NCBI GenBank assembly: GCA_035948855.1
Contig: DASZIT010000001.1
Coordinates: 1 to 26,149, forward strand
Direction of reading: 5' to 3'
Source: DASZIT01 sp035948855
GTDB taxonomy: Bacteria; Actinomycetota; Acidimicrobiia; Acidimicrobiales; RAAP-2
DNA length: 26,149 nt
Within the stretch, counting starts at the first letter, position 1. Every line of letters begins with the position of its first letter. The notes beneath the pieces were generated by a model, which was not told the origin of the DNA, searched no databases, and saw only the letters and a list, made by a program, of their open reading frames with translations. Below, in pieces: positions 1 through 7,587 of this stretch. The position numbers and the translations under genes were made by a program.

Positions 1-1
1 G

Positions 2-607
2 GCCGGCGTCACCCAGGTCACCCGCACCGTCTCGGCCAATCTCGGCAACCTCGACACCCTGCTCAACTCCACCAACCTGCTGTTCGCGGCGGCCGGGCGG
101 GCCTACGACCCCACCCAGAACTGGCTCAACCTGAACCTGGCCCTGTCGGCGGGAGCCACCGCCTCGTCGGTGTCCGGCTACATCCGCGACCGGCTGGCCG
201 GCATCTGCCGCCGGTTGCTGGCCAACCACGCCTCCGGACTGCCCGCCGCCACCCTCCAGACCCTGGGGGTCTGCGGCGATCCCAACTCCGGCTTCTTCGA
301 CCCGTTGTTGGGGGTGATCCCTTCGATCCTGAGCCAGCTGACCAGCGGGCCGGGCGGCGGCCCGTCGGCCACTGCGCTGGCCGCGCTCATCGCCAAGGGG
401 ATGACCATGATCCCGGGCGCCGCCGACATCCAACCCCCGGCGGCCACCGCCCCCGCCCCGTCGGCGACCTCGGCGGCTCCGCTGGCTCCCTCGTTGTCCA
501 CCCCGGGCACCTCGCAGCTCCCGCCGTTGCCCACGGTTCCGTCCGCCCCTCCGTCGTCCGGCGGTGGACTGGGCGGGTTCCTCAAGAGTCTGCTGGGGGA
601 TCTCTGA
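2..607 (+). CDS. MceD-type MCE family protein, C-terminal fragment
   Basis: This is the 3' part of a gene that enters the window in frame from its left edge; the start codon and the N-terminal MCE domain lie outside. About 200 residues are visible. The first part (NLDTLLNSTNLLFAA, then YDPTQNWLNLNLALS) is a helical, Asn/Leu-rich region like that found downstream of the MCE domain. It is followed by a Cys-containing segment and a long Pro/Ala/Ser-rich tail ending in a Gly/Leu-rich stretch. Mce proteins form a lipid-conducting assembly across the actinobacterial envelope, fed by a YrbE permease and an MceG ATPase. The next gene starts 1 nt after this stop and encodes the operon's lipoprotein, normally MceE, so position suggests MceD. 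The substrate cannot be read from this fragment. Confidence 0.8.
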   Translation, partial: AGVTQVTRTVSANLGNLDTLLNSTNLLFAAAGRAYDPTQNWLNLNLALSAGATASSVSGYIRDRLAGICRRLLANHASGLPAATLQTLGVCGDPNSGFFDPLLGVIPSILSQLTSGPGGGPSATALAALIAKGMTMIPGAADIQPPAATAPAPSATSAAPLAPSLSTPGTSQLPPLPTVPSAPPSSGGGLGGFLKSLLGDL

Positions 608-608
608 G

Positions 609-1595
609 ATGACCATCTCCCGGCGCCTCCGCCTAGCCCTGGCCCTCCTGGTCGCCGGGGGACTCGCCGTTACCGGCTGCAACCTTCCCTTCCAGTCCCC
701 GGCCACCCTCACCACCTCGGCGACCTTCGCCGATGTCGGCGACCTGTCCACCGGGGCATCGGTGCAGATGGCCTCGATCCCGGTCGGCCACGTCATCTCC
801 ATCTCCCTGGTCGGCACCCAGGCCAAGGTGACCATGGTGTTGAACCAGTCCGCCGACGTTCCTCAGAACCTCTCCGCCCAGCTCCGGCGGACCTCGCTGC
901 TCGGCGAGCAGTACGTCGATCTGATCCCCGACCCCACCCACCCCGGGGCGGCGATGCACACCGGGGAGGTCATCGGCGACACCTCGGTGCAACCCGGCAT
1001 CGCCCAACTCCTCTCCGCGGGGGCGACGGTCATCGGTGGCGTGAACAGCACCCAGCTGGCCGACCTGGTGGCCAACTCCGCCCAGGGTTTCGGCGGCCAG
1101 GGCGGCAACCTGCGCAGCCTGCTGGACAGCTTGAGCACGGTCATCCACGGCTACGCCGGACGCACCTCCACCATCCAGTCCCTGATCACCAATGCCGATC
1201 AGCTGTCGGCGACCCTCGCCCCCGAGGCGGCCCAGAACGCCCAGGCGATTTCCACCCTGTCCCAGACCACCGGGGTGCTGGCCAACCAGTCCGACCGGTT
1301 GGTGACCCTGCTCCAGTCGCTCAACGACCTGTCCGTACAGAGCAGCAGCATCCTCTCCTCCTACACCCCCCAGATCGACGACCAGTTGACCGGGCTGGCT
1401 GCCACCGTCCAATCGCTGCAGGCGACCGAGAATGACCTCGGGAGCTTCCTGCAGTTCCTCCCCGGCCACAACACCGCCCTCCAGCAGGTGACCAAGGACA
1501 ACCAGGTGCAGATCCTCACCGACCTGATCATCTGCGGCCTTCCCGGCGGTGGGTCCTCGGCGAATCCGGCCTTCACCTGTGGGTCCTCCAAGTGA
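609..1595 (+). CDS. MceE-type lipoprotein of the mce lipid-import operon
   Basis: This 328-residue lipoprotein belongs to the MCE family. Residues 1-24 form a lipoprotein signal: Arg at 5, 6 and 8, a hydrophobic core, then lipobox V21-T22-G23-C24. The ATG at 609 is preferred over an in-frame upstream start because it puts the signal peptide at the N-terminus and follows the previous stop by 1 nt. The MCE domain covers about residues 33-108 and includes the typical LRRTSLLGEQYVDLIP segment. The remainder is a Ser/Gln/Leu-rich helical region, consistent with the long helical needle or barrel of Mce complexes. A lipoprotein at the penultimate MCE position is the usual mark of MceE (LprK type). 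Its stop overlaps the next GTG start in a GTGA, implying coupled translation. Family assignment is firm; the transported lipid is unknown. Confidence 0.92.
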   Translation: MTISRRLRLALALLVAGGLAVTGCNLPFQSPATLTTSATFADVGDLSTGASVQMASIPVGHVISISLVGTQAKVTMVLNQSADVPQNLSAQLRRTSLLGEQYVDLIPDPTHPGAAMHTGEVIGDTSVQPGIAQLLSAGATVIGGVNSTQLADLVANSAQGFGGQGGNLRSLLDSLSTVIHGYAGRTSTIQSLITNADQLSATLAPEAAQNAQAISTLSQTTGVLANQSDRLVTLLQSLNDLSVQSSSILSSYTPQIDDQLTGLAATVQSLQATENDLGSFLQFLPGHNTALQQVTKDNQVQILTDLIICGLPGGGSSANPAFTCGSSK

Positions 1596-2941
1596 TCACC
1601 CGCCGGATCGTCACCAACCTCATCACCTTCTTCGTGATCGCCGGTGTGTTGATCGTCTTCGGCCTGATCAATCTGCTGGGAAACCCGTTCCAGTCGACGA
1701 CGCCGGTCTCGGCCCTCCTCCCCAACGCCTACGGGATCTACTCGAACTTCTCAGTGACCCTCAACGGCGTGCAGGTGGGAACCGTCCGCTCGGTGTCCCT
1801 GACCCCTACCGGGGCCAAGGTGAACATGGCCATCAACCCCGGGGTCAAGGTCCCCGGTGACGTGGCCGCCGAGATCGAGATCGCCAACACCCTCGGAGAA
1901 CAGCAGATCGACCTGGTGCCTCAGCACGGCGGCACGGCTCCGGCGTTGCGGGCGGGGGCACAGATCCCGGTCGCCCCCGGGGGCGCACCGGCTGACATCG
2001 GGCAGGTCATCGCCACCGCCACCCAGTTCCTGGCCGCCATCCCGGTCGACAATCTGAACACGCTCCTCCACGAGACGGCGACCGCCCTCAACGGGAATGC
2101 CGCCAATGTCCACACCATCATCACGTCGGGGACCCAGTTCGCCCAGGAATTCCTGGCCTTCCAGCAGGCGTTCAAATCACTGCTGGCCAGTGCCCCCCCG
2201 GTGCTCGACACCGTCACCGCGTCGTCACCCCAGTTGACGTCGGCCCTGGCCAACACCGCCGCCCTGCTGAACGTCCTGACCGTCCAGCAGGCGAACTTCC
2301 TGAGCCTGCTCGACACCGGGGCGGGCTCGACCCAACTCCTCAACCAGCTGATCGTGGCCGAGCGCCCGAACCTGGCCTGCGTGGTCCACGACCTCGCCGC
2401 CACCACCACCAACCTGTCGCAACCCACCAACCTCAACAACCTCAGCACCGACCTGGCCAACAACCAGCTGTTCTTCGGAGCCGTCGAGGGGCTGTCGGTC
2501 ACCGGGCCGGCCCGGCAGTTGACGGCCAGCGAACCGGCCCGCACCAACCAGGAGTATCTGCGCACCCGCCTGATCCTGCCTCCGGTGCTGACCCCGGCGG
2601 CCCAGACCTATCCGACGCCCAAGGCGGTTCCGCCGATCAGTCCGGCGGCCGGCTGTTCCACCGAGTTCGGCAACGGGGTGGGGGCTGCCTCCCAGCCCGG
2701 TTTCACGCCGGCGGCGCCGGTGGCCATCAACACCGCCTCGGTGGCCGCTGGCCAGGTGCGGGGCGGGGGGACACCGATTGCCGGGGCCCCGTTGACCACG
2801 GCCACCGCCGCCATCCAGAAGCCATCGCCGTCGCCGGCCACGCCGTTCACGGTGCTGCCGTTGATGGGGGCGGCGGTACTGTTACGGGGCCCGGTCCGGC
2901 GGCGGCTGCGGAATCGACGCCATCGTGAGGAGACTGAGTGA
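1592..2941 (+). CDS. MceF-type MCE family protein
   Basis: This 449-residue protein starts at a GTG that overlaps the mceE stop. One N-terminal membrane anchor is visible at about residues 10-29. The MCE domain covers about residues 36-112 (VTLNGVQVGTVRSVSL, then IEIANTLGEQQIDLVPQ). A helical segment rich in Leu, Asn, Gln and Thr follows, then a Pro/Ala/Gly-rich tail. The last 30 residues contain a short hydrophobic stretch (VLPLMGAAVLL) followed by an Arg-rich end, which resembles a weak C-terminal anchor but has no LPXTG motif. It is the last MCE-domain gene of the operon, so MceF by order. It should sit in the envelope with the other Mce subunits and help carry lipids or sterols to the YrbE permease. 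Its stop overlaps the next GTG (GTGA). Confidence 0.9.
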   Translation: MITRRIVTNLITFFVIAGVLIVFGLINLLGNPFQSTTPVSALLPNAYGIYSNFSVTLNGVQVGTVRSVSLTPTGAKVNMAINPGVKVPGDVAAEIEIANTLGEQQIDLVPQHGGTAPALRAGAQIPVAPGGAPADIGQVIATATQFLAAIPVDNLNTLLHETATALNGNAANVHTIITSGTQFAQEFLAFQQAFKSLLASAPPVLDTVTASSPQLTSALANTAALLNVLTVQQANFLSLLDTGAGSTQLLNQLIVAERPNLACVVHDLAATTTNLSQPTNLNNLSTDLANNQLFFGAVEGLSVTGPARQLTASEPARTNQEYLRTRLILPPVLTPAAQTYPTPKAVPPISPAAGCSTEFGNGVGAASQPGFTPAAPVAINTASVAAGQVRGGGTPIAGAPLTTATAAIQKPSPSPATPFTVLPLMGAAVLLRGPVRRRLRNRRHREETE

Positions 2942-3768
2942 CCGAGGAGCCAGGCCGCAAGCCCTACAAGGTGTCAGTGGTCGACCGCGAAACCGGGAGC
3001 GCCCGGCCCAGCCGGCCCGACGATGCCGGCACTTCCTCCGAGGCGGATTCGGCCGACGTCGAAGACACCGGGGAGGGGCCGGACGCCACCAGCCCGGATC
3101 CGAAGGGGGTGGCTTCGAAACCGGCGGCTCCCGGCTCCGGCGCAGCCAAATCGGCGCCGGCCACCAAGGCCCGGTGGTACACCCGGTCCCTGGGGCGCAA
3201 GAGCCAGATCGTGGTGTTGGTCATCGCCGTCCTCGGGATCGTCGGGACCGTGGTGTTCGGTCAGGCCTGGGCGACCCTCAATGGCCGGGCCGGACAGCAG
3301 ACCCAGGTGCAGACGGTCACCCGCAACTTCCTTCTGGCCCTCACCAATTTCGATTCCAAGAGCGTCGACGCCGACTTCAACAAGATCCAGGGATATGCCA
3401 CCGGGTCCTTCGCCAACCAGTCGAACCAGTTCTTCGGCTCCACCATCCGCAGCCAACTGGAGGCGGCCCTGGCCTCCTCCCGCGGCCAGATCCGCAGCCA
3501 GTTCGTGCAGTCGATCAATGGGAACACGGCCACCGTCTATTCGGTGGTCGACCAGACCTACATCAACAACAAGATGAGCTCGCCGTCCGCCGACGAGCTC
3601 CAGATCCAGACTGACCTCACCATGACCGGAGCCGGCTGGAAGGTGTCGAATGTGACGGTGCTCAACAACAGCGGGGCCGGCTCGGGCACCGGGTCGACGT
3701 CAACTTCGAGCCCCACCACCACGGTGCCGTCAACCACCACCGCCCCCTCGACCACTGCGGCGCCGTAG
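2938..3768 (+). CDS. Mce-associated membrane protein (Mas family-like)
   Basis: This 276-residue protein starts at a GTG overlapping the mceF stop. Residues 1-88 are hydrophilic, charged and Pro-rich, so probably cytoplasmic and disordered. A single membrane helix follows at about residues 90-108 (IVVLVIAVLGIVGTVVF). Next comes a globular extracytoplasmic domain of about 130 residues (QTVTRNFLLALTNFDSKSVD, then an SVVDQTYIN segment) with the NTF2-like look of Mce-associated proteins. The C-terminal 35 residues are a Ser/Thr/Pro tail. Proteins of this kind commonly close actinobacterial mce operons and are thought to stabilise the complex. The layout matches the family; no catalytic residue is expected or seen. 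It appears to be the last gene of the operon, since a hairpin follows 5 nt after the stop. Confidence 0.82.
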   Translation: MTEEPGRKPYKVSVVDRETGSARPSRPDDAGTSSEADSADVEDTGEGPDATSPDPKGVASKPAAPGSGAAKSAPATKARWYTRSLGRKSQIVVLVIAVLGIVGTVVFGQAWATLNGRAGQQTQVQTVTRNFLLALTNFDSKSVDADFNKIQGYATGSFANQSNQFFGSTIRSQLEAALASSRGQIRSQFVQSINGNTATVYSVVDQTYINNKMSSPSADELQIQTDLTMTGAGWKVSNVTVLNNSGAGSGTGSTSTSSPTTTVPSTTTAPSTTAAP

Positions 3769-4157
3769 GTACGGCCGGCTCGCCTACAGCCGGCGGGCGG
3801 GGACCTGACTGGAGGCTTGCCCGGTGGCGTGAGGACGCGCCGCCATTGGGCGAATGGTCAGCGTGATTCGCTCAACGGCGAAGACTTTGGACCGTCGATG
3901 GTCGGCCGGCGACGAAGTCGAGGGAAGACGCCCCCCGTCCGGCGTGGACCAGATCGGACGTCGTTGGCCGACTGACCCATGCCCGGACGAGCAGCGCCCC
4001 GGTTCCCGCAACCCCCACCATCCGGGTTCCCCGTGACGCTTTCAATCATCGGCAGCTCGACCCGGAGCCCTTAGCCCATACCGGAAAATTCTTACCGTGG
4101 TCACCCTCGGTGGCCGCCGGCCCGATCTGAGGGCGGACATCGCGCCGTCGGTGGCCG
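3769..4157. other. Gap between convergent mce and sucCD-HAD operons
   Basis: About 390 bases separate two converging operons. Apart from the hairpin at 3774-3794, I see no gene with a credible ribosome site or a recognisable protein. The short open frames here lack family resemblance. The decamer TCGGTGGCCG occurs twice near the HAD end (around 4108 and 4149), in direct orientation. No tRNA-like fold was recognised. Confidence 0.5.
3774..3794 (+). terminator. Hairpin just after the mce operon
   Basis: GCCGGCT (3774-3780) and AGCCGGC (3788-3794) form a perfect 7-bp stem with a 7-nt loop, starting 5 nt after the last mce stop codon. There is no T-tract, so it may act as a GC-rich terminator or as a 3'-end stabiliser. 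Confidence 0.45.
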
Positions 4158-4859
4158 TCACCCCTCCAGCGAGGCCAGCAACCCTTCATCAAAGCCGTCC
4201 AGCGAGTCGAGCACCGCCTCGCAGAATCCCCAGCGGGCCGACCCGGCCGCCGACGGCTCGGGGACGACCACCACCCGCATCCGGGCGGCCTTGGCCGAGA
4301 TGGCGCCGTTGAAGGAGTCCTCCACCGCCAGGCAGCCGGAGGGTTGGACGCCGAGCTTGGCCGCGGTCGACAGGTAGGCACCGGGATGGGGTTTGCCCAG
4401 CGGCTCCCATTCGGCGGAATGCCACACGCGGACCTCTGATTCGATCCCCAGACGACGGAGGGCGGCCTCGATGACCACCGCGTACGACCCCGAGCACACC
4501 GCCACCGGGAGTGACAGGCGGCCACAGAGTTCGACGGCCTCGAGGGCCCCGGGCATCGGCTCGCCCTTGGCGGCGATCAGCTCGGCCACCCGTTCGGTGG
4601 TCGCCCGCTCGACCTCCACCCGGGTCATCCCCGTCCAGGGATGCCGGTCCCACCAGTGGCGGACGGCGTCGTCGATCCGGAGGCCCATGGTCTGGCGGGT
4701 ATCCGTCTCCGACAGGTGGAGCCCCACCGAGCCGAACACCTCGATCTCCGCCTGGCGCCAGTACGGCTCGGAGTCGATGAGCAGGCCGTCGAGATCGAAG
4801 ATGACCGCGGCGATGGGCCGACCGGCGTGGGCCTCGGCGGACGGAACCTCGGCGATCAG
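4158..4859 (-). CDS. HAD-superfamily phosphatase, HxpB/YniC-like
   Basis: This protein is about 233 residues long and closely resembles the E. coli sugar-phosphate phosphatase HxpB (YniC) as I remember it. Motif I is IFDLDGLLIDSEPYW, with nucleophile Asp22 and Asp24. Shared segments include TMGLRID, then a motif II region SGSYAVV, motif III KPHPGAYLSTAAKLGV and motif IV VEDSFNGAISAKAARM. HAD phosphatases of this type hydrolyse small phosphosugars in the cytoplasm. Motif I lies upstream of every in-frame ATG, GTG or TTG. The frame opens after a TGA inside sucD, and the only plausible start is a CTG at 4859-4857 that overlaps the sucD stop (CTGA). I therefore place the start there, inferring coupled re-initiation. 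A GTG at 4739 would remove the catalytic aspartates. The true substrate is unknown. Confidence 0.85.
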   Translation of the reverse strand: MIAEVPSAEAHAGRPIAAVIFDLDGLLIDSEPYWRQAEIEVFGSVGLHLSETDTRQTMGLRIDDAVRHWWDRHPWTGMTRVEVERATTERVAELIAAKGEPMPGALEAVELCGRLSLPVAVCSGSYAVVIEAALRRLGIESEVRVWHSAEWEPLGKPHPGAYLSTAAKLGVQPSGCLAVEDSFNGAISAKAARMRVVVVPEPSAAGSARWGFCEAVLDSLDGFDEGLLASLEG

Positions 4860-5746
4860 TCGAGCTTCTTCACGACGTCGACCATCGCCTCACCGGCTTC
4901 GGTCGGGTTGAGGGCGACGATGACCCCGGCTGCGGCCAGGGCGTCCATCTTGGCCTGGGCGGTGCCCTTGGAGCCGGAAATGATGGCCCCGGCGTGGCCC
5001 ATCTTCCGCCCCGGCGGGGCGGTCACCCCGGCCACGTAGGAGACCACCGGCTTGGTCACCGAGGAGCTGATGAACTCGGCTGCCTCCTCTTCGGCGGAGC
5101 CGCCGATCTCCCCGATCATCATGATGGCCCGGGTGTCGGGATCGGCCTCGAAGGCGCGCAGGCAGTCGATGAAGCTGGTGCCGGGAACCGGGTCACCGCC
5201 GATGCCCACACAGGTGGTCTGCCCGACACCCTGCTGGGAGAGCTCATGGAGCGCCTGGTAGGTCAGGGTCCCGGAGCGGGAGACGATCCCCACCGGGCCG
5301 CCGGGCATGGCGATGTCCCCCGAGGTGATGCCGATGTTGCACTTTCCCGGCGAGATGATCCCCGGACAGTTGGGCCCGAGCAGACGGGTGGCGGGGAACT
5401 CCCGGACCAGCCGGTTGTAGGCGAGGGCCTCGTCCTGGGCCGGGATGCCCTCGGTGATGCAGACTACGAAGGGAACGCCGGCCCCGGCCGCCTCGATGAT
5501 GGCGTCGGCGGCGAACTTGGGGGGCACGGAGATGAACGAGGCGTTGGCCCCGGTGGCCTTCACCGCCTCGGCCACGGTGGCGAACACCGGGATGCCCTCG
5601 ATCTCCTCGCCACCCCGCTTGGGATTGGTGCCGGCCACCACCTGGGTGCCATAGGCCCGGTTGCGGAGCCCGTGGTAGAGGCCCTGGCTGGTGGGGCTGA
5701 TGCCCTGGACCACGACCTTGGTGTTCTCGTCAACGAAGATACTCAC
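4856..5746 (-). CDS. sucD: Succinyl-CoA synthetase alpha subunit
   Basis: This 296-residue protein matches the usual size of SucD. It begins with a CoA-binding Rossmann domain (SIFVDENTKVVVQGISPTSQ), followed by the family segments TEGIPAQDE, LLGPNCPGIISPGKCNIGI and IVSRSGTLTYQAL. The phosphorylated histidine is in RKMGHAGAIISGSKGTAQAK (His251). With SucC it interconverts succinyl-CoA and succinate with ATP or GTP formation in the TCA cycle. The GTG start at 5746-5744 overlaps the sucC stop (GTGA); an earlier start would run back inside sucC and is not supported. Its own stop overlaps the CTG start proposed for the HAD gene. The C-terminus (MVDVVKKLD) is intact. Confidence 0.97.
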   Translation of the reverse strand: MSIFVDENTKVVVQGISPTSQGLYHGLRNRAYGTQVVAGTNPKRGGEEIEGIPVFATVAEAVKATGANASFISVPPKFAADAIIEAAGAGVPFVVCITEGIPAQDEALAYNRLVREFPATRLLGPNCPGIISPGKCNIGITSGDIAMPGGPVGIVSRSGTLTYQALHELSQQGVGQTTCVGIGGDPVPGTSFIDCLRAFEADPDTRAIMMIGEIGGSAEEEAAEFISSSVTKPVVSYVAGVTAPPGRKMGHAGAIISGSKGTAQAKMDALAAAGVIVALNPTEAGEAMVDVVKKLD

Positions 5747-6891
5747 GACTGGCCTCCAGCCAATGCGACCGCACGGCGTGCGGCCTCGATCATGGTCGGC
5801 TCCGCCACCAGGCGGTCCGACAGATGGTCGGCCAGGATCTCCCGGCCGGCGACGGCGTTGGTGCCGTCCAACCGCAACACGATGGGTGAACTGATCTCCA
5901 CCCGGTCGAGGGCCTCGAGGACCCCCTTGGCCACCTCGTCCACCCGGGTGATGCCCCCGAAGATGTTGACGAAGATGGAACGCACCGCCGGGTCGGAGTT
6001 GATGACCTCCAACGCCGCGGCCATCACGTCGGCGTTGGCCCCGCCGCCGATGTCCAAGAAGTTGGCCGCCGAGCCCCCGCACTGGTTGACCACGTCGAGG
6101 GTGCTCATGGCCAGGCCGGCACCGTTGGCGATGATCCCCACCGAGCCGTCGAGCCCGATGTAGTTGAGGCCCCGGGCCTTGGCCCGGGCCTCCCGCTCGT
6201 CCTCGACATCGCTGCCGGCGAACTCCTCCCACTCCGGGTGCCGGAAGGCGGCATTGTCGTCCAGGGTGACCTTGGCATCGAGGGCGTGGACTTTGCCCTC
6301 GGGGGTCAGGATCAGCGGGTTGATCTCAGCCAGGTCGCAGTCGCCTTCGGTGTAGCAGGTATACAGCTTCACCAACAGGTCGGCGGCTTGCGCTCGGGCC
6401 TCGGGGTCGAGGTTGGCCCGGTCCACCCACGCCCGGGCGGCTTCGAGGCTGAGACCGTCGACCGGGTCGACGTGCAACAGGGCGATGGCGTCGGGATTGG
6501 TCACCGCCACCTCTTCGATCTCCACCCCGCCCTCCGCCGACAGCATGCCCAGGTGCTTCTTGGCCGCCCGGTCGAGGGTGAAGCTGGCGTAGTACTCGCG
6601 CTCGATGTCCGAGGCGTGCTCGACCCAGAGCCGCTTCACCACGTGACCCTTGATGTCCAGACCCAGGATGTTCCCGGCGTGGGTCCGCACCTCACCGACG
6701 TCGTTGGCCAGCTTGACCCCACCGGCCTTGCCCCGGCCCCCGACTTTCACCTGGGCCTTGACCACCACCGGGTAGCCGGCCTGGTCAGCCTGGGCCACGG
6801 CTTCCTCGACGGTGTCGGCGACCCCGCCTTTGGAAATCGGGATGCCAAACCGGGCGAAGTACTGCTTGCCCTGGTATTCGAAGAGATCCAC
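5743..6891 (-). CDS. sucC: Succinyl-CoA synthetase beta subunit
   Basis: SucC is the ATP-grasp, nucleotide-binding half of succinyl-CoA synthetase. The N-terminus DLFEYQGKQYFARFGIP and the loop KAQVKVGGRGKAGGVK (GGRGKAGG at about 51-58) are diagnostic. The C-terminal CoA-ligase domain carries the segment IFVNIFGGITRVDEVAKGV. I favour the GTG at 6891: the GAGAGG sequence lies about 10 nt upstream, and the protein then begins (M)DLFEYQ like SucC of mycobacteria. An ATG three codons upstream (6900) is possible but sits almost on top of that ribosome site. Length from GTG is 382 residues, normal for the family. It is followed by sucD in a GTGA overlap. A B12-binding mutase subunit ends about 115 bp upstream on the same strand. 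Confidence 0.96.
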   Translation of the reverse strand: MDLFEYQGKQYFARFGIPISKGGVADTVEEAVAQADQAGYPVVVKAQVKVGGRGKAGGVKLANDVGEVRTHAGNILGLDIKGHVVKRLWVEHASDIEREYYASFTLDRAAKKHLGMLSAEGGVEIEEVAVTNPDAIALLHVDPVDGLSLEAARAWVDRANLDPEARAQAADLLVKLYTCYTEGDCDLAEINPLILTPEGKVHALDAKVTLDDNAAFRHPEWEEFAGSDVEDEREARAKARGLNYIGLDGSVGIIANGAGLAMSTLDVVNQCGGSAANFLDIGGGANADVMAAALEVINSDPAVRSIFVNIFGGITRVDEVAKGVLEALDRVEISSPIVLRLDGTNAVAGREILADHLSDRLVAEPTMIEAARRAVALAGGQS

Positions 6892-6905
6892 CGGATCCAT
6901 TCCTC

Positions 6906-6929
6906 TCTATTGATCTATCGGTCTATTGG
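6906..6929 (-). repeat. Three tandem octamers in the sucC leader
   Basis: On the plus strand TCTATTGA, TCTATCGG and TCTATTGG follow each other without gaps. They lie directly upstream of the GAGAGG ribosome site of sucC, so they are part of the sucC leader or promoter. The ATAG core repeats every 8 bp on the coding strand. This is AT-richer than the surroundings. Function is not known. Confidence 0.55.
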
Positions 6930-7014
6930 TGTTGACGGTTCTGAACAAGACGATCGGCGGTGACGTGACGATCTGGGACTCACGCCGTTGATGCGGTTCG
7001 AACTGGGGGTTGGG

Positions 7015-7422
7015 TCAACCACCTTCTCGGGCATCGAGGGCGTCGGCCAGCCAGGCCCCGATGGCCGGCAACGGGGCTCCCGGGGTGAAGACCTCGGCGA
7101 CGCCCTGGGCCTTCAGCACCGGGATGTCGGCCTCGGGAATGATGCCACCCACCAGCACCAGGACATCGTCGCGTCCCTGCTCTTTGAGGCTTTCGATGAC
7201 CCGGGGGATGAGGGTGAGGTGAGCCCCGGACAGCAGCGACAGCCCGACGGCATCGGCGTCCTCCTGGATGACCGCCTGCACCACCTGCTCCGGCGTCTGA
7301 TGGAGCCCGGTGTAGATGACCTCGAACCCGGCGTCGCGCAGGGCCCGGGCGATCACCTTGGCGCCGCGGTCGTGCCCGTCCAGCCCGGGTTTGGCCACGA
7401 CCACTCGATAGGGTCGTTTCAC
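7015..7422 (-). CDS. Stand-alone cobalamin-binding subunit of an acyl-CoA mutase
   Basis: This 135-residue protein is a complete B12-binding domain. The motif D15-G-H17-D-R-G20 contains the lower-axial histidine, followed by the SxL motif (S62-L-L64) and the G92-G93 motif. The size equals that of free-standing small subunits such as IcmB (isobutyryl-CoA mutase) and HcmB, and it also matches the B12 domain of methylmalonyl-CoA mutase. It must pair with a separate large catalytic subunit, which is not in this window. The GTG start has AGGA about 9 nt upstream. sucCD lies just downstream on the same strand, which fits a role in feeding succinyl-CoA into the TCA cycle, but the exact substrate cannot be decided from this subunit alone. 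Confidence 0.92.
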   Translation of the reverse strand: MKRPYRVVVAKPGLDGHDRGAKVIARALRDAGFEVIYTGLHQTPEQVVQAVIQEDADAVGLSLLSGAHLTLIPRVIESLKEQGRDDVLVLVGGIIPEADIPVLKAQGVAEVFTPGAPLPAIGAWLADALDAREGG

Positions 7423-7532
7423 GAGGGCCGATCCTAAACGACCCGCCCCCCTGGAGCGCCAAACGGGCCGCCCGCCCTGGGGGACGATCGCCTGGCCACC
7501 GGCCGGAATTGGCGGCTCGGGCCGAAATCGTC

Positions 7533-7565
7533 GTGGTACGTTCGATCAGTCGAACTCGATACCAC
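7533..7565 (+). promoter_or_regulatory. Nested inverted repeat upstream of ubiA-dprE1-dprE2
   Basis: An inner palindrome GTTCGA-TCAG-TCGAAC (7540-7555) sits inside an outer pair GTGGTA (7533-7538) and TACCAC (7560-7565). It lies 23-55 bp upstream of the ubiA start, in the divergent region shared with the mutase subunit gene. It could be an operator or a leader hairpin. Confidence 0.5.
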
Positions 7566-7587
7566 ACCCCCCGATTCGGAGGACGCC

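Noticed and set aside
3980..4050. Possible c-di-AMP (ydaO) riboswitch on the minus strand (GGGGAACCCGGATGG part)
   Set aside because: Only a short G-rich stretch resembles it, the GGGGUGAAUC element is missing, and no gene lies downstream on that strand.
4994..6163. Long open frame on the plus strand opposite sucC and sucD
   Set aside because: It is antisense to two genes with clear family motifs; high GC makes such shadow frames common, and its translation is low-complexity Gly/Asp/His.
6984..7004. Possible tRNA T-arm (GGTTCGAACTGG)
   Set aside because: The flanks of TTCGAAC do not pair, and no acceptor, D or anticodon arms can be built around it.
7540..7555. LexA (SOS) box
   Set aside because: The actinobacterial SOS box is CGAAC-N4-GTTCG; here the half-sites are in the opposite order (GTTCGA-N4-TCGAAC).
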